From positions 91,486 to 155,485 of the forward strand of contig NZ_JAGMUL010000198.1 in the NCBI RefSeq assembly GCF_019049285.1: DNA of 64,000 nt, given 5' to 3'. The notes beneath the pieces are model-generated. The model saw nothing but the letters and a program-made list of their open reading frames with translations. It did not search any database and was not told the DNA's origin. Each line of letters begins with the position of its first letter. Position 1 is the stretch's first letter. A program made the position numbers and the translations under genes. Of this stretch, positions 47,285 through 56,395 are shown piece after piece. The stretch is from Streptomyces sp. AC550_RSS872 (GTDB lineage Bacteria > Actinomycetota > Actinomycetes > Streptomycetales > Streptomycetaceae).

Positions 47285-50200
47285 GTGCACCTCAAGGCCC
47301 TGACCCTCCGTGGGTTCAAGTCGTTCGCCTCGGCGACCACGCTCCGGTTCGAGCCGGGCATCACGTGTGTCGTCGGTCCGAACGGCTCGGGCAAGTCCAA
47401 TGTCGTGGACGCGCTCAGCTGGGTCATGGGCGAGCAGGGCGCCAAGTCGCTGCGCGGCGGCAAGATGGAGGACGTCATCTTCGCCGGCACCACCGGCCGT
47501 CCGCCACTTGGCCGAGCCGAGGTTTCGCTGACCATCGACAACTCCGATGGCGCACTGCCCATCGAGTACGCCGAGGTCACCATCACGCGGATCATGTTCC
47601 GCAACGGCGGCAGCGAGTACCAGATCAACGGCGACACCTGCCGCCTCCTCGACATCCAGGAACTCCTCTCCGACTCCGGCATCGGCCGCGAGATGCACGT
47701 CATCGTCGGCCAGGGCCAGCTCGACTCCGTCCTGCACGCCGACCCCATGGGCCGCCGCGCCTTCATCGAGGAGGCCGCGGGCGTCCTCAAGCACCGCAAG
47801 CGCAAGGAGAAGGCCCTCAGGAAACTGGACGCGATGCAGGCCAACCTCGCGCGCGTGCAGGACCTGACGGACGAGTTGCGCCGACAGCTCAAGCCGCTCG
47901 GCCGCCAGGCGGCGGTGGCGCGCCGGGCCGCCGTCATCCAGGCCGATCTGCGCGACGCGCGGCTCCGCCTGCTCGCCGACGACCTCGTACGGCTCCGGGA
48001 GGCGCTCCAGGCCGAGGTCGCCGACGAGGCCGCGCTGAAGGAGCGCAAGGAGGCCGCCGAGCAGGAGCTGAAGAAGGCGCTCCAGCGCGAGGCGCTCCTG
48101 GAGGACGAGGTACGGCAGCTCACACCGCGCCTTCAGCGAGCCCAGCAGACCTGGTACGAGCTGTCGCAGCTCGCCGAGCGGGTGCGGGGCACGATCTCGC
48201 TGGCCGACGCGCGCGTGAAGAGCGCGACGTCCGCGCCGCCGGAGGAGCGCCGGGGCCGCGACCCCGAGGACATGGAGCGCGAGGCCGCCCGCATCCGCGA
48301 GCAGGAGGCCGAACTCGAAGCGGCCCTGGAGGCGGCCGAGCGCGCCCTGGAGGACACGGTCGCCCACCGCGCCGAACTGGAACGGGAGCTCACGCAGGAG
48401 GAACGGCGCCTCAAGGACGTCGCCCGCGCCATCGCCGACCGCCGCGAGGGCCTCGCCCGGCTGAACGGCCAGGTCAACGCAGCCCGTTCACGCGCGGCCT
48501 CCGCCCAGGCCGAGATCGACCGCCTGGCCGCCGCCCGGGACGAGGCCCAGGAGCGGGCCTTCTCCGCGCAGGAGGAGTACGAGGCCCTGAAGGCCGAGGT
48601 CGACGGCTTGGACGCGGGCGACGCGGAGCTCGGCGAGCAGCACGAGGAGGCGAAGCGGCAGCTGGCGCAGGCGGAGGCCGCCCTGACGGCAGCCCGCGAG
48701 GCAGCCACCGCGGCCGAGCGCAAGCGTGCCGCCACCCAGGCACGGCACGAGGCGCTGGCGCTGGGCCTGCGCCGAAAGGACGGCACCGGGATACTGCTCG
48801 GCGCGAAAGACCGTCTCACCGGGTTGTTGGGCCCGGCCGCGGAACTGCTGACGGTGACACCTGGCTACGAGGTCCCACTGGCGGCGGCTTTCGGGGCGGC
48901 GGCGGACGCAATCGCGGTGACGTCAGCGTCGTCGGCGGCGGAGGCGATCAGGCTGCTGCGCAAGCAGGACGGCGGCCGGGCATCGCTGCTGCTGGCGGGT
49001 GCGCCGGAGGTGCCCCGCGGGGGCGCTGGGCTGTATCAATCTGCGGCTCCGTCGCGGGGCGCGCCCAGCCACGACGAACCCGCAGACGCCGGACAACCTC
49101 ACGCGGCAGATTTCGTCCGCGGTCCTTCCGAGCTCATGCCCGCAGTACGACGCCTCCTCCACGGCATCGTCGTCGTCCCCACCCTCGAAGACGCCGAGGA
49201 ACTCGTCTACGCCCACCCCCACCTCACCGCGGTCACCGCCGAAGGCGACCTCCTGAGCGCCCACTTCGCCCACGGCGGCTCCGCAGGCGCCCCGAGCCTC
49301 CTCGAAGTACAGGCCTCCGTGGACGAAGCCGCCGCCGAACTGGAAGAGCTGGCAGTGCGCTGCGAGGAGCTGGCCGAGTCCCAGCACGCGGCAACAGAGC
49401 GGCGCAAGGAGTGCGCAGGGCTCGTCGAGGAGCTGGGGGAGCGGCGCCGCGCCGCCGACCGGGAGAAATCCGCGGTCGCCCAGCAGCTCGGCCGGCTCGC
49501 AGGCCAGGCGAGGGGCGCGGCCGGCGAGGCGGAGCGCTCCGTGGCCGCCGCCGCGCGGGCCCAGGACGCCCTCGACAAGGCTCTCCAGGAGGTCGAGGAG
49601 CTGGCCGAGCGGCTTGCCGTCGCCGAGGAGATGCCGGTCGAGGAGGAGCCCGACACGTCGGTACGGGACCGTCTCGCCGCCGACGGCGCCAACGCCCGCC
49701 AGACCGAGATGGAGGCCCGCCTCCAGGTCCGTACGCACGAAGAACGCGTCAAGGGACTCGCAGGCCGCGCCGACTCCCTCGACCGCGCCGCCCGAGCGGA
49801 GCGAGACGCACGCGCGCGTGCCGAGCAGCGGCGGGCCCGGCTGCGGCACGAGGCGGCCGTCGCCGAAGCCGTCGCCTCCGGCACCCGGCAGCTGCTCGCG
49901 CACGTCGAGGTCTCCCTGGCCCGTGCCGACGAGGAACGCACCGCTGCCGAGGCAGCCAAGGCGCGGCGCGAGCAGGAACTCACCGTCGCCCGCGGCCAGG
50001 GCCGCGACCTCAAGGCGGAACTGGACAAGCTGACCGACTCCGTGCACCGCGGCGAGGTACTCGGCGCCGAGAAGCGGATGCGGATCGAGCAGCTGGAGAA
50101 CAAGGCGCTGGAGGAACTGGGCGTGGAGCCCGCCGGGCTCGTCTCCGAGTACGGCCCCCACCAGCTCGTACCGCCGTCCCTGGCCGCCGAGGGCGAGCAG

Positions 50201-50893
50201 CTCCCGGAGGACCCCGAGCACCCCCGCAACCAGCCCAGGCCGTTCGTGCGAGCCGAGCAGGAGAAGCGGCTCAAGGCGGCCGAGCGGGCCTACCAACAGC
50301 TCGGCAAGGTCAACCCGCTCGCCCTCGAGGAGTTCGCGGCGCTGGAGGAACGGCACAAGTTCCTCAGCGAGCAGCTCGAAGACCTGAAGAAGACCCGCGC
50401 GGACCTGCTCCAGGTCGTCAAGGAGGTCGACGAACGCGTCGAGCAGGTCTTCACCGAGGCGTACCGGGACACGGCCCGGGAGTTCGAGGGCGTCTTCAGC
50501 CGGCTGTTCCCCGGGGGCGAGGGGCGGCTGATCCTGACCGATCCCGACAACATGCTCACCACGGGTGTCGACGTCGAGGCACGTCCCCCCGGCAAGAAGG
50601 TCAAGCGGCTGAGCCTGCTCTCCGGTGGCGAGCGGTCGCTGACCGCCGTCGCGCTGCTCGTGTCGATCTTCAAGGCCCGCCCGAGCCCGTTCTACGTCAT
50701 GGACGAGGTCGAGGCCGCCCTTGACGACACCAACCTCCAGCGGCTGATCCGCATCATGCAGGAGCTTCAGGAGGCCTCGCAGCTGATCGTGATCACGCAC
50801 CAGAAGCGCACGATGGAGGTCGCCGACGCGCTGTACGGCGTCTCCATGCAGGGCGACGGTGTGTCGAAGGTCATCAGCCAGCGACTTCGCTGA
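47285..50893 (+). CDS. smc: chromosome segregation protein SMC
   Basis: SMC of 1202 residues from GTG 47285 (VHLKALTLRGFKSFA). The N-terminal ATPase half has VVGPNGSGKSNVVDAL (Walker A) and the Q-loop region. Two very long coiled-coil arms flank the hinge (residues ~500-680). The C-terminal half has LSLLSGGERSLTAVALL (ABC signature) and FYVMDEVEAALDDTN (Walker B). With ScpA/ScpB it organises and segregates chromosomes. The hinge contains an unusual stretch (residues ~577-604, GLYQSAAPSRGAPSHDEPAD) encoded by a dispersed DNA repeat, listed separately. No frameshift results. Confidence 0.97.
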   Translation: MHLKALTLRGFKSFASATTLRFEPGITCVVGPNGSGKSNVVDALSWVMGEQGAKSLRGGKMEDVIFAGTTGRPPLGRAEVSLTIDNSDGALPIEYAEVTITRIMFRNGGSEYQINGDTCRLLDIQELLSDSGIGREMHVIVGQGQLDSVLHADPMGRRAFIEEAAGVLKHRKRKEKALRKLDAMQANLARVQDLTDELRRQLKPLGRQAAVARRAAVIQADLRDARLRLLADDLVRLREALQAEVADEAALKERKEAAEQELKKALQREALLEDEVRQLTPRLQRAQQTWYELSQLAERVRGTISLADARVKSATSAPPEERRGRDPEDMEREAARIREQEAELEAALEAAERALEDTVAHRAELERELTQEERRLKDVARAIADRREGLARLNGQVNAARSRAASAQAEIDRLAAARDEAQERAFSAQEEYEALKAEVDGLDAGDAELGEQHEEAKRQLAQAEAALTAAREAATAAERKRAATQARHEALALGLRRKDGTGILLGAKDRLTGLLGPAAELLTVTPGYEVPLAAAFGAAADAIAVTSASSAAEAIRLLRKQDGGRASLLLAGAPEVPRGGAGLYQSAAPSRGAPSHDEPADAGQPHAADFVRGPSELMPAVRRLLHGIVVVPTLEDAEELVYAHPHLTAVTAEGDLLSAHFAHGGSAGAPSLLEVQASVDEAAAELEELAVRCEELAESQHAATERRKECAGLVEELGERRRAADREKSAVAQQLGRLAGQARGAAGEAERSVAAAARAQDALDKALQEVEELAERLAVAEEMPVEEEPDTSVRDRLAADGANARQTEMEARLQVRTHEERVKGLAGRADSLDRAARAERDARARAEQRRARLRHEAAVAEAVASGTRQLLAHVEVSLARADEERTAAEAAKARREQELTVARGQGRDLKAELDKLTDSVHRGEVLGAEKRMRIEQLENKALEELGVEPAGLVSEYGPHQLVPPSLAAEGEQLPEDPEHPRNQPRPFVRAEQEKRLKAAERAYQQLGKVNPLALEEFAALEERHKFLSEQLEDLKKTRADLLQVVKEVDERVEQVFTEAYRDTAREFEGVFSRLFPGGEGRLILTDPDNMLTTGVDVEARPPGKKVKRLSLLSGGERSLTAVALLVSIFKARPSPFYVMDEVEAALDDTNLQRLIRIMQELQEASQLIVITHQKRTMEVADALYGVSMQGDGVSKVISQRLR
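49012..49098 (+). repeat. dispersed repeat inserted in frame within smc
   Basis: The stretch GGCGCTGGGCTGTATCAATC, then TGCGGCTCCGTCGCG, GGGCGCGCCCAGCC and CGCAGACGCC follows the same order of blocks as the reverse complement of the intergenic repeat at 21900-21978. It contributes about 28 codons to the Smc hinge region without disturbing the frame. Exact boundaries are approximate. Confidence 0.7.
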
Positions 50894-50965
50894 CCCGGTT
50901 CCATTTCTTCAAGAAATGAACACACGTCACCCCATCGCGTCTTCAAGCTCACAGCTCCCCGTGTA

Positions 50966-50993
50966 TTGACTTCGAAACTTGAAGGCATAAGGT
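50966..50993 (+). promoter_or_regulatory. promoter of the glcP-like gene
   Basis: TTGACT (50966-50971), a 16-bp spacer and TAAGGT (50988-50993) lie about 88 bp before the GTG start, in a locally AT-rich segment. Short CTTCAAG/CTTGAAG-type repeats flank the -35. Confidence 0.7.
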
Positions 50994-51080
50994 CTGCAAC
51001 GTTGCTTTTAACTTCAGGTGTCACTGCCTGAAGCGGCTGACCCCCACCCGGCAGCGTTGCCGGTGGCCCGAGGAGTACAC

Positions 51081-52496
51081 GTGACCAGCACAGCGCAGGC
51101 ATCCACGTCAGGAGCCAGGACGGCTCACCCCGAACATCTCGGGCACGTCGTCTTCATCACCGCGGCGGCCGCCATGGGCGGCTTCCTGTTCGGTTACGAC
51201 AGTTCCGTGATCAACGGAGCCAACGGCGGCATCCAGGCCCGGTTCGACCTCAGCTCCGGCGTCACCGGGACCGTCGCCGCCAGCGCCCTGCTCGGCAGTG
51301 CCGTGGGCGCCGCCATCGCAGGACGCATAGCCGACCGCATCGGCCGGATCCGCGTCATGCAGATCGCGGCGGTGCTGTTCGCCGTGAGCGCCGTCGGTTC
51401 CGGCCTCCCGTTCGCCGCATGGGACCTCGCCGCCTGGCGTGTCCTCGGCGGTATCGCCATCGGCATGGCCTCGGTGATCGGCCCGGCCTACATCGCCGAG
51501 GTCGCCCCGCCCGCGTACCGAGGCAGGCTCGCCTCGTTCCAGCAGGCCGCCATCGTCATCGGCATCGCCGTCTCCCAGCTCGCCAACTGGGCCATCCTCA
51601 ACATGGCCGACGGCGAGGAGCGCGGCACGGTCGCGGGCCTGGAGGCCTGGCAGTGGATGCTCGGCGTGATGCTTGTGCCCGCCGTGATCTACGGCCTGCT
51701 GTCCTTCGCCATCCCCGAGTCCCCGCGCTATCTGATCAGCGTCGGCCGCGTCGACGACGCGAAGAAGGTGCTCGCCGACGTCGAGGGCGGCGTCGACCTG
51801 GACGCCCGGGTCGCCGAGATCGACCAGGCCATGCGCAGCGACCACAAGTCCACGTTCAAGGACCTGCTGGGCGGCCGCTTCGGTCTCCTGCCGATCGTGT
51901 GGATCGGTATCGGCCTCTCCGTCTTCCAGCAGCTGGTCGGCATCAACGTCATCTTCTACTACTCGAACCTGCTGTGGCAGTCCGTCGGCGTCGACCCGTC
52001 GAGCTCGTTCTTCTACTCGTTCGAGACCTCGATCATCAACATCATCGGCACCGTGATCGCGATGATCTTCGTCGACCGCATCGGCCGCAAGCCGCTCGCC
52101 CTCATCGGCTCCATCGGCATGGGCATCTCGCTCGCCGCGGCCGCCTGGTCCTTCTCCTTCCAGAACGGCAACGACCCGCTGCCCACCGCGCAGGGCTACG
52201 TGGCGCTGATCGCCGCCAACGCGTTCGTCCTCTTCTTCGCCATGTCCTGGGGCGTGGTCGTCTGGGTCATGCTCGGCGAGGTCTTCCCCAACAAGATCCG
52301 CGCCGCCGCCCTGGGCGTGGCCGCCTCGGCCCAGTGGATCGCCAACTGGGTCATCACGATCACCTTCCCGGACCTGTCGGACTGGAACCTGTCGCTCACC
52401 TACGTCATGTACGCGGTGTTCGCCTTCCTCTCCATCCCGTTCATCCTCAAGTTCGTGCCCGAGACCAAGGGCAAGAAGCTGGAGGAGATGGGCTGA
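51081..52496 (+). CDS. glcP: MFS sugar porter, probable glucose permease GlcP
   Basis: Sugar-porter family MFS transporter of 471 residues with 12 predicted TM helices. Family marks are GGFLFGYDSSVINGA in TM1, RIADRIGRIRVM (loop 2-3), PESPRYLISVGR, FQQLVGINVIFYYSNLLWQ in TM7, DRIGRKPLALIG, and the C-terminal PETKGKKLEEMG. Length, sequence style and position after smc match GlcP, the major glucose permease of S. coelicolor (SCO5578, recalled). GTG 51081 follows GAGGAG. Likely monocistronic with its own promoter and terminator; glucose induction is expected from the literature. Confidence 0.9.
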   Translation: MTSTAQASTSGARTAHPEHLGHVVFITAAAAMGGFLFGYDSSVINGANGGIQARFDLSSGVTGTVAASALLGSAVGAAIAGRIADRIGRIRVMQIAAVLFAVSAVGSGLPFAAWDLAAWRVLGGIAIGMASVIGPAYIAEVAPPAYRGRLASFQQAAIVIGIAVSQLANWAILNMADGEERGTVAGLEAWQWMLGVMLVPAVIYGLLSFAIPESPRYLISVGRVDDAKKVLADVEGGVDLDARVAEIDQAMRSDHKSTFKDLLGGRFGLLPIVWIGIGLSVFQQLVGINVIFYYSNLLWQSVGVDPSSSFFYSFETSIINIIGTVIAMIFVDRIGRKPLALIGSIGMGISLAAAAWSFSFQNGNDPLPTAQGYVALIAANAFVLFFAMSWGVVVWVMLGEVFPNKIRAAALGVAASAQWIANWVITITFPDLSDWNLSLTYVMYAVFAFLSIPFILKFVPETKGKKLEEMG

Positions 52497-52556
52497 CCGG
52501 CCCCCGGACTCGGGGGGAAGGGCCAAGTCCCCGCTGCCCCTCCTCCCGTAACCCCG

Positions 52557-52597
52557 CCGCCGCCCCGGCTCGGCCACTGCCCGAGCCGGGGCGGCGG
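52557..52597 (+). terminator. terminator after glcP
   Basis: A 17-bp perfect stem (52557-52573 with 52581-52597) with a seven-base loop, 60 bp beyond the stop, followed by TCTTCGT. Confidence 0.9.
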
Positions 52598-52875
52598 TCT
52601 TCGTACGCCACGGCACGGATCACGGCACCGATCCCCGCGCGGATCACCAGATCAGGACGCCGGCCCCGAGCTCCTGTGCGCGCAGGGCGGTCGCCTCGAT
52701 GTTGCCCAGCCGCAGCCGCAGCCGCAGCCGCAGCCGGATCCGGCTCAGGTGCTCCGGGAGTTCCCGCGGCCGGCGCGTGGTGGCGGCGATCAGTTCCAGG
52801 TTCGCCCGCAACAGTGCGACCTCCCGCAGGAGTTCGGCGACGGTGTTCCCCGGGTATCGGCGCAGGTCAACCCGG
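52598..52875. other. spacer with five tandem CAGCCG hexamers
   Basis: Five perfect CAGCCG units occupy 52707-52736. On the minus strand an open frame runs on past the upstream oxidoreductase stop and encodes a helical segment (TVAELLREVALLRANLELIA) ending at 52644, with the hexamers giving an RLRLRL run. No acceptable start codon or ribosome binding site was found for it. It may be a decayed extension of the oxidoreductase gene or chance. Confidence 0.4.
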
Positions 52876-53847
52876 TCAGTCCGCCAGCGCCGGAAGCACC
52901 TCCTGCGCGAACAGCCGCAGGCTCCGCCATCCCTCCTCCACCGGCATCCCGCCCGACAAGGGGTGCAGCACATAGTTGTCGAACCCCAGCGCCACACACT
53001 CCTGCGGCGTCACGATCCGGTACACGCCCTCGGCACGCAACTCGTCCACCGTCGTAGCCGCCGACTTCACCGCCGAGCGCACGTCGCCGGACTGCCAGGA
53101 GGCGTACGTCCGTGCCTCGTGCAGGAAGTGGCGACCGTGCTCGGCCCACGCCCGGTCGGGATCCTCGGCGATGTGCAGCAGCGGGGTCTCCGCCGCCGGC
53201 ATCATCGTCCAGCCCTCGGTGCCGTACTCGACGAGCCGCTCCTTGTAGTACGCCTCCAGCTCCGGCAGATGCGCGCTGGGGAAGAACGGCAGGCCGAGCC
53301 TGGCGGCCCGGCGCGCGGCGGCTTTCGAGGAGCCGCCGACCAGCAGCAGCGGATGCGGATCGGTGTAGGGGCGCGGAGTGACCCGTACCGTACGGCCCCG
53401 GTACTCGAACTCCTCGCCGGTCCACGCCTTAAGCAGCGTCTCCAGCAGCTCGTCCTGGAGCTTGCCGCGCCGCTTCCACTCCACGTCGAACAGGGCGTAC
53501 TCCTCGGGCCGGTACCCGATCCCGGCGACCGTCACCAGCCGCCCGCCGCTCAGCAGATCCAGTACGGCGATCTCCTCGGCGAGCCGCAGCGGGTCGTGCA
53601 GCGGACCGATGATCGCCGAGACGGTGACCGCGAGACGCCTGGTCGCGCCGAAGACCGCGGCGGCGAAGCCGAACGGCGACGGCAGCCAGTTGTTCGCGGC
53701 GCCGTGGTGCTCCTCGGTCTGCACGGTGGTGATGCCGTGCTCGTCGGCGTAGGCCGCCATCTCCAGGGCCGCCCGGTAGCGGGCGGCGAGGGATGCGGGG
53801 GTGGCGTCGGGCTCGACGAGGTTGAAACGTACGACCGTGACGGGCAT
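52876..53847 (-). CDS. LLM-class (luciferase-like) flavin/F420-dependent oxidoreductase
   Basis: Bacterial-luciferase-fold oxidoreductase of 323 residues. Core features are HGITTVQTEEHHGAANNWLP, LAVTVSAIIGPLHDPLRLAE, EIAVLDLLSGGRLVTVAGIG with GYRPEEYALF, and PLLLVGGSSKAAARRAARLG. Enzymes of this fold use FMN or F420; the cofactor cannot be fixed here, but cofC in this window shows that F420 is made. The substrate is unknown. ATG 53847 follows AAGGGGG. Divergent from ftsY. Confidence 0.88.
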   Translation of the reverse strand: MPVTVVRFNLVEPDATPASLAARYRAALEMAAYADEHGITTVQTEEHHGAANNWLPSPFGFAAAVFGATRRLAVTVSAIIGPLHDPLRLAEEIAVLDLLSGGRLVTVAGIGYRPEEYALFDVEWKRRGKLQDELLETLLKAWTGEEFEYRGRTVRVTPRPYTDPHPLLLVGGSSKAAARRAARLGLPFFPSAHLPELEAYYKERLVEYGTEGWTMMPAAETPLLHIAEDPDRAWAEHGRHFLHEARTYASWQSGDVRSAVKSAATTVDELRAEGVYRIVTPQECVALGFDNYVLHPLSGGMPVEEGWRSLRLFAQEVLPALAD

Positions 53848-53952
53848 GGGGGTCCCCCTTCACCGGGCGGGTGTGAAGGCGGACGTTAGCTGACGGTGTG
53901 TCAGACATCCAGAGGGGTGTCGCCGGGCTCCATGGCCGATACTGGACGGGTT

Positions 53953-55164
53953 ATGGACATCGTCATCCTTGCTGTAGTCATCGCCGTGGTCGTGCTCGGC
54001 GCGCTCGGCGGGCTCATCGTCGGCACCCGCCGTAAGAAGCAGCTGCCCCCGCCGCCGCCCGCCGCCCCCGACATCACCGCCCCACCGGCCGAGCCGCACG
54101 TCGGCGACGAGGCCGAGACACCGCGCGACGAAGAGCGCCGGACCATAGAGGAGGTGGACCTTCCCGACGGCTCGACCGGGGTCGCCGTCGAGGAACCGCC
54201 CGTCGTCGAAGAGCTCCCGCCGACCGAGATCGAGGTCCCGGAGCCCACCGCCGGCCGCCTGATCCGCCTGCGCGCCCGGCTCTCCCGCTCGCAGAACGCC
54301 CTCGGCAAGGGGCTGCTCACGCTCCTGTCGCGCGAGCACCTCGACGAGGACACCTGGGAGGAGATCGAGGACACACTGCTCACCGCGGACGTCGGTGTGG
54401 CCCCCACCCAGGAGCTCGTCGACGGCCTGCGCGAGCGCGTGAAGGTGCTCGGCACCCGCACGCCCGCCGAGCTGCGCGGCCTGCTGCGTGAGGAGCTGCT
54501 CAAGCTGGTCGGCACCGACTTCGACCGCACGGTCAAGACCGAGCCGGAGACCAGCAAGCCCGGCATCGTGATGGTCGTCGGTGTCAACGGCACCGGCAAG
54601 ACCACCACCACCGGCAAGCTCGCCCGAGTCCTGGTCGCCGACGGCCGCAGCGTGGTCCTCGGTGCCGCCGACACCTTCCGTGCCGCCGCCGCGGACCAGC
54701 TCCAGACCTGGGGCGAGCGCGTCGGCGCCTACACCGTGCGCGGGCCGGAGGGCGGCGACCCCGCCTCCGTCGCCTTCGACGCGGTGAAGGAGGGCAAGGA
54801 GATGGGCTCCGACGTCGTCCTCATCGACACCGCCGGGCGCCTGCACACCAAGACCGGCCTCATGGACGAGCTCGGCAAGGTCAAGCGCGTCGTCGAGAAG
54901 CACGCGCCGCTGGACGAGATCCTGCTCGTGCTGGACGCGACGACCGGGCAGAACGGACTGGTCCAGGCCCGCGTCTTCGCCGAGGTCGTCGACATCACCG
55001 GCATCGTCCTCACCAAGCTCGACGGCACGGCCAAGGGCGGCATCGTGGTCGCGGTACAGCGCGAGCTGGGCGTCCCGGTGAAGCTGATCGGGCTGGGCGA
55101 GGGCGCCGACGACCTGGCTCCGTTCGAGCCGGAGGCGTTCGTTGACGCCCTTATCGGGGAGTGA
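53953..55164 (+). CDS. ftsY: signal recognition particle receptor FtsY
   Basis: FtsY of 403 residues. An N-terminal TM helix (VILAVVIAVVVLGALGGLIV) anchors it, as is typical of actinobacterial FtsY. Next comes an acidic Pro/Glu linker (residues ~35-115), then the NG GTPase: MVVGVNGTGKTTTTGKLA (G1), DTFRAAAADQL, IDTAGRLHTK (G3) and TKLDGTAKGG (G4). It pairs with Ffh, encoded at the window end, to deliver ribosomes to the translocon. Start ATG 53953. Confidence 0.96.
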   Translation: MDIVILAVVIAVVVLGALGGLIVGTRRKKQLPPPPPAAPDITAPPAEPHVGDEAETPRDEERRTIEEVDLPDGSTGVAVEEPPVVEELPPTEIEVPEPTAGRLIRLRARLSRSQNALGKGLLTLLSREHLDEDTWEEIEDTLLTADVGVAPTQELVDGLRERVKVLGTRTPAELRGLLREELLKLVGTDFDRTVKTEPETSKPGIVMVVGVNGTGKTTTTGKLARVLVADGRSVVLGAADTFRAAAADQLQTWGERVGAYTVRGPEGGDPASVAFDAVKEGKEMGSDVVLIDTAGRLHTKTGLMDELGKVKRVVEKHAPLDEILLVLDATTGQNGLVQARVFAEVVDITGIVLTKLDGTAKGGIVVAVQRELGVPVKLIGLGEGADDLAPFEPEAFVDALIGE

Positions 55165-55204
55165 CCCCACCTCACCTACGAACTTTCGTAAGTGCTCTAT
55201 CGAA

Positions 55205-55247
55205 GAAGCGCCCGCCTCCCAAGGTGCAGTTGGGGGACGGGCGCTTC
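55205..55247 (+). terminator. terminator after ftsY
   Basis: GAAGCGCCCG (55205-55214) pairs with CGGGCGCTTC (55238-55247), extended by a CCTCCC/GGGGG inner stem. Lies between ftsY and the convergent gene, so probably shared. Confidence 0.85.
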
Positions 55248-55280
55248 GCTGTATACGCCTGTGACGGTTGTGCCCCTGGC

Positions 55281-55937
55281 TTACGCCCGCGACCGGTGTG
55301 CCACGTACGCCAACGTCCCCAGCAGCAACCGCGCCGCCGGCGGCTTCGAAGCCGTGTCCAGTTCCGGTGGCCTCAGCCAGCGCACCGGTCCCAGTCCGCC
55401 CCGGTCGGAGGGCGGGGCCGTGATGGACGTGCCGGGGCCGAGGCCGCGCAGGTCGAGATGGGTCGGGTCGTCCCAGCCCAGGCGGTAGAGGAGTTCGGGG
55501 AGCTCGGCGGCGGCGCCCGGGGCGACGAAGAAGTGGGCGCGGCCCTCGGGGGTGGCGGTGACCGGGCCGAGGGGGAGTCCCATGCGTTCGAGCCGGGCCA
55601 GCGCGCGGCGACCGGCGGGCTCGGCCACCTCGATCACGTCGAACGCCTGCCCGACGGGCAGCATCACCGAGGCGCCCGGGAACTCCGACCACGCCTTGCT
55701 GACGTCATCGAGCGTGGCCCCGGCCGGGACGGGGGGCGCGAAGTCGAGGGGGTGTGCGCCGGGCGCGCCGCAGTCGGAGCGGCCGCATGAACAGGCGCCC
55801 GCCGCGGCCCGCGCGCCGGGCACCACGTCCCAGCCCCACAGTCCGGTGAACTCGGCGACGGCGGTGCACTCCGAGGAGCGGCCGCGTCGACGCGCGCCGG
55901 ATCGGATCTCCCGGATGCCGCCGATCGTGAAGCCCAT
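55281..55937 (-). CDS. bifunctional DNA primase/polymerase N-terminal-domain protein
   Basis: A 218-residue protein resembling the stand-alone N-terminal (AEP-type prim-pol) domain found in phage and plasmid primases. WGWDVVPGARAAAG precedes a Cys cluster (CSCGRSDCGAPGAHPLDF). Then follow VMLPVGQAFDVIEVAEPAGR, where acidic catalytic residues lie in true prim-pols (DVIEV in place of DVDD/DID), and GRAHFFVAPG. The acidic pair is incomplete, so polymerase activity is doubtful. ATG 55937 follows GGAGGGGG. The gene is conserved between ftsY and nsdA in Streptomyces (recalled); its role is unknown. Confidence 0.75.
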   Translation of the reverse strand: MGFTIGGIREIRSGARRRGRSSECTAVAEFTGLWGWDVVPGARAAAGACSCGRSDCGAPGAHPLDFAPPVPAGATLDDVSKAWSEFPGASVMLPVGQAFDVIEVAEPAGRRALARLERMGLPLGPVTATPEGRAHFFVAPGAAAELPELLYRLGWDDPTHLDLRGLGPGTSITAPPSDRGGLGPVRWLRPPELDTASKPPAARLLLGTLAYVAHRSRA

Positions 55938-56395
55938 GCCCCCTCCAACGGGTCCAGCGCGCGGGTGGTTACGGCGCGGATGCGGAACGTGACCCTGTGT
56001 GTTCTTGGGTGGCCGGTTACCCTCTGACGCCGCTCGGCTCACGCGGCGCTTGGAAGTGCCCAGGGTTGTGGACTCGGCGACACGCGCCTCCAAGTGCTTC
56101 GCTCCGCCCGCTTCCGGCCGTCCTATGTCAAGTGAATCGTGTGGAGGCGGCCGTTAGTTCATTCGAAGGGGTGGCGAATGGTGGCGTTTCCGGGATCGCC
56201 GTGGCTGGAGGCGTGATCGTAGGATTACCGTGTGTGCATGAACCCTCGGGGCACATGCACTCGTGGGTATGCCGGAGGCAAGTCGGCTTTCCGTTCGAAG
56301 GGTGACAAGTGCCGGACGGACGACTGTATTTACCGGCATTCTGATAGGGCTTGGCGCACTCGGTGACAAGTGGTCCAAGGGATGGGGGCGTTCCA
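55938..56395. promoter_or_regulatory. 458-bp divergent spacer upstream of nsdA
   Basis: No gene supported. It is the shared upstream region of the prim-pol-domain gene (minus) and nsdA (plus). The part from about 56140 to 56340 is less GC-rich than its surroundings and probably contains the nsdA promoter; no convincing -35/-10 pair was identified. Confidence 0.5.
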
